Source of the DNA: Buxus sempervirens
Taxonomy: Eukaryota; Streptophyta; Magnoliopsida; Buxales; Buxaceae
Reading direction: 5' to 3'
NCBI GenBank assembly: GCA_947561395.2
Contig: OX387189.1
Span: 19,158,329-19,222,328 of the forward strand
DNA: 64,000 nucleotides
Made by a program: the position numbers and the translations under genes. The notes below the pieces were generated by a model that saw only the letters and a program-made list of their open reading frames with translations, had not been told where the DNA came from and did not search any database. The first letter of the stretch is position 1; each line of letters begins with the position of its first letter. Below are positions 61,847-64,000 of the stretch, piece by piece.

Positions 61847-63727
61847 ATTTTTTTTTTTTGGAAAGTAAGAATATTTCCATTAATAAGAGAAAGAAAAGTA
61901 AAAACATGTACAAGCAGAGGGTGGGCATACCCACCAGACAGAGCAAGGGGCAATCAGCACCTTACTAGAGAACCATGATGAAAAGCGCAAGTGAAGACTA
62001 CCCCAACACTAAGAGGTTAAGAAAAGTTACAATTAAGCCCCCAATTCATGGCAATCTGCCTATGAAAAGCATTGTCCTTGAGAACAAAGATTCGGCCAGC
62101 AAGCCTGTAGGAAATGTCCTGCATGATAAACTTACACAGTTCCTCTTCAGGTAATGCCGAGTTCTTGAAAACTCTACGGTTCCTCTCGCACCAGATGTGG
62201 TACACAGCAGCGGATAAAGACAGCTTTCTTAAGATATGAACTATGGATTTAGTGCACCAAGAGGTTCCGGAAACAACAATGAGATTCCACGGGGGGATAG
62301 GTTGGGAGGCGTTAAGTCCATTCTTGTGCAATAGAAATCTCCAAACACGAGAACTATAGGCACATTGGAAAAAAAGGTGGGGGTTTGATTCATTACCTTG
62401 ACGACAAAGCACACATGCGGCATTCTGAATTGTGCCCCATTTTAGAAGTCTATCCATAGTAAGAAGCGCACTCCTTATGGCAAGCCATGTCACAAATGCA
62501 TGCCTGGGTATATTGCATGGGAACCAGACTAATCCCGCCCAGGGACATGAAGGCCGAGTAGGTTCAAGAGCTTTATAAGTAGCCCTGATACTGAAAAGAC
62601 CAGATGGGGTGAGAGACCAGATAATCCTGTCATCCATATTTGGGTTAGGCCTAGGCAAATCCTGGAGCCTTTCCCAGACACCTATCAGGTCAAAGGATGT
62701 TGGAATTGGAGAGTCCCAAACGCCATTGATGATAAGATCATGGACCGATGCATCATCTGGAAGCCCTGAATCATAGATCAATCTCCTGCCAAATCTTGCA
62801 GCTAAAGGACCAAGAGGATGCCAATGGTCGTACCATATAGAAGTTTTCCTCCCATTATTGATTATGTGCTTTGTATATCTGGAAACAATCTCTCTATGCT
62901 TAAGAGTTTTCCTCCAAACCCAAGAGGCCGAGGTAGGGATAGGAACACTCCAGAAATTTCTTCCACGAAGGAGGTTGCTATTAACCCAGGTTACCCAAAG
63001 GTTGGCAGCCTTGCTACCCACAAGCCATGTTTGCCTTAGCACAGCACACTTATTCCAAAGGCGGATGTTCAATACCCCCAAACCTCCTTGTTCAATAGGC
63101 GAACAGACAAGGTCCCACTTGACCTTAGATTGCTTAGCATGTTGCCCATTTCCAGCCCATAAGAAATGCCTGCAGATTTTCTCCATCTTGTAGATTACTT
63201 CCTTGGGAAGAATGTAGACAGACATCCAAAAAACCGCCGTGGAAAACAAGACAGACTTAATAAGCAAAAGACGACCTGCATATGACAAATGTCTACCCTG
63301 CCAAGACTGGGTACGAGATGCAAGCTTTTGGAGAAGAGGCTCACAGTCCCTAGCCGACAGGCGAGACGAGATAAGAGGCAGCCCCAAATACTTCACCGGA
63401 ATATGCCCTTCCATGAACCCCAGTGACTGCAAGATCTCACATTTAACCCTATCAGAAATGCCAGCCATAAATACTGCACTTTTATCCTTGTTGACATGAA
63501 GACCAGATACCCTGCCAAAAAGTGCTAAAGCAGAAGAGACACAATTAATGGAGCTGGTGTCCCCATGGGAGAAAACAAACAAGTCATCAGCAAAACACAA
63601 TTGCTTGATAGGCGGCTCTGAGCATTTGGGATGAGGCCTGAAGTTCACAGCTGTCTTATCCTTCAAAATCTTGTCAAACAGTTCCATAACAAGGACAAAT
63701 AGGTAAGGAGATCTGAGCATTTAGGTT
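61847..63727 (-). mobile_element. LINE-16: 5'-truncated sister of LINE-15, inverted
   Basis: Bounded by a 13-bp target-site duplication, CCTTGCTATCAGA, at 61834-61846 and 63728-63740. It begins with a T-run and GGAAAGTAAG and is truncated in RT at SPYLF near 63711. About 16 bp of filler (63712-63727) resembles its own CCAAATGCTCAGA. It is near-identical to 59847-61717. Confidence 0.95.
62017..63711 (-). pseudogene. LINE-16 ORF2, RT C-terminal part and zf-RVT
   Basis: Open without lesion from the truncation (SPYLFVLVMELFDKILKD) to the stop. Contains FADDLFVFSHGD, YLGLPLISSRLS, LSYAGRLLLIKSVLF, SIWYDHWHPLGP, IPRHAFVTW, CVLC, HLFFQCAYSS and VYHIWCERNRRVF, ending WGLNCNFS. RT fingers and the endonuclease are missing, so it is not functional. 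It differs from LINE-15 at a handful of residues, which implies recent divergence. Confidence 0.93.
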
Positions 63728-63740
63728 CCTTGCTATCAGA

Positions 63741-64000
63741 TTATTGTGGAAAAAGGATGTGTTGAGGTCCCCTTCTCTCATCCATAGAATTCGAGATTTC
63801 TGTCTCACTTGTGATTCCTCATCTTTCATCAACTGCATTAGCTCACATCTTAGAGCTCGTTCTCTTCTATGGAGCTCTTGACATGTGGGTCTGGATTGGA
63901 TCTCCTTCTGACAAAGCTCAAGTTCACCACGAACGGACTTAACCTTTTCCTCTAGGAGTGAGAATTTCATTCTCTGGCTCCATGCTTTAAGTCTGACTTT
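63741..64000 (-). pseudogene. LINE-9 ORF2 linker, continues beyond the window
   Basis: Minus strand reads KFSLLEEKVKSVRGELELCQ, then KEIQSRPTCQELHRRERALR, QVRQKSRILWMREGDLNTSF and FHNN. It joins 61846 across LINE-16. This is the coiled linker between EN and RT. The endonuclease and ORF1 of LINE-9 should lie past 64000. No lesion is seen in this part. Confidence 0.88.

Larger units (their letters stand above)
30223..64000 (-). mobile_element. LINE-9: dispersed minus-strand LINE, host of LINE-10, -11, -15, -16
   Basis: Parts: 30223-32637 (3' UTR to mid RT), 38836-38987 (RT N-terminus), 61718-61846 and 63728-64000 (linker between EN and RT), continuing off the window. Read in minus order the parts are collinear with LINE-10 ORF2. 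They lack about 35 bp at the LINE-10 site and about 18 codons at the LINE-11/LINE-15 site. The 3' end is 13 T then GGAAAGTAAG at 30223-30245. It is a close relative of LINE-10, so one family member landed in another. Confidence 0.85.

Overview
This window is transposon-dense nuclear DNA from a plant, most likely an angiosperm. I found no host gene, rRNA, true tRNA or CRISPR array. Nearly every base belongs to, or directly flanks, retrotransposons nested in one another. Almost all the coding sequence is plant L1-clade LINE: ORF1 is a DUF4283-type protein with a CX2CX4HX4C zinc knuckle, and ORF2 is an apurinic-type endonuclease, an FADD-box reverse transcriptase and a C-terminal zf-RVT domain with no RNase H after it. 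I number the LINE copies LINE-1 to LINE-16. Judged by their C-terminal tails they fall into at least nine subfamilies.

Left block (1-26715). A minus-strand LTR (1-1143, starting TGTAAGCACC) abuts a Ty3/gypsy gag remnant (1144-1883). The gag is cut by a second LTR-like sequence (1884-3815, starting TGTAACGCCCC), whose distal end is tandemly repeated with a foldback module (3240-6410). LINE-1 (minus, truncated) sits in the foldback. LINE-2 (plus, 6553-17283) follows and carries LINE-3 (minus, both ORFs open), LINE-4 (minus) and LINE-5 (minus, inside LINE-4). LINE-6 (plus, 17461-24860) is nearly full length but mutated. Non-coding LTR-like DNA (24861-26715) ends the block.

Right block (26716-64000). 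An oppositely oriented relative of the first LTR (27111-28214) is interrupted by LINE-7 (plus). LINE-7 holds LINE-8 and the long, dispersed LINE-9 (minus), whose parts lie at 30223-32637, 38836-38987, 61718-61846 and 63728-64000. LINE-9 holds LINE-10 (plus, both ORFs open), LINE-11 (plus), LINE-15 (plus) and LINE-16 (minus). LINE-11 is interrupted by LINE-12 (itself holding LINE-13), by LINE-14 (holding a poly(A)-only insertion) and by a tRNA-type SINE. Nesting is six levels deep: LTR, LINE-7, LINE-9, LINE-11, LINE-12, LINE-13.

How the parts relate. ORF1 (RNA-binding) and ORF2 (nicking and target-primed reverse transcription) overlap by 4 or 8 nt at an ATGA or ATGATTAA stop/start in seven of the eight copies where the junction is present, which suggests termination-reinitiation. 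LINE-3 and LINE-10 are the only copies with both ORFs uninterrupted. The long 5' UTRs of six copies are dense in TCGTG-type motifs and G/T-rich tandem repeats. The SINE shares the TTCC-poly(A) 3' end of the LINEs, consistent with LINE-driven mobilisation. Short copies have clean target-site duplications, while long copies show target loss, filler and snap-back sequence at the 5' junction.
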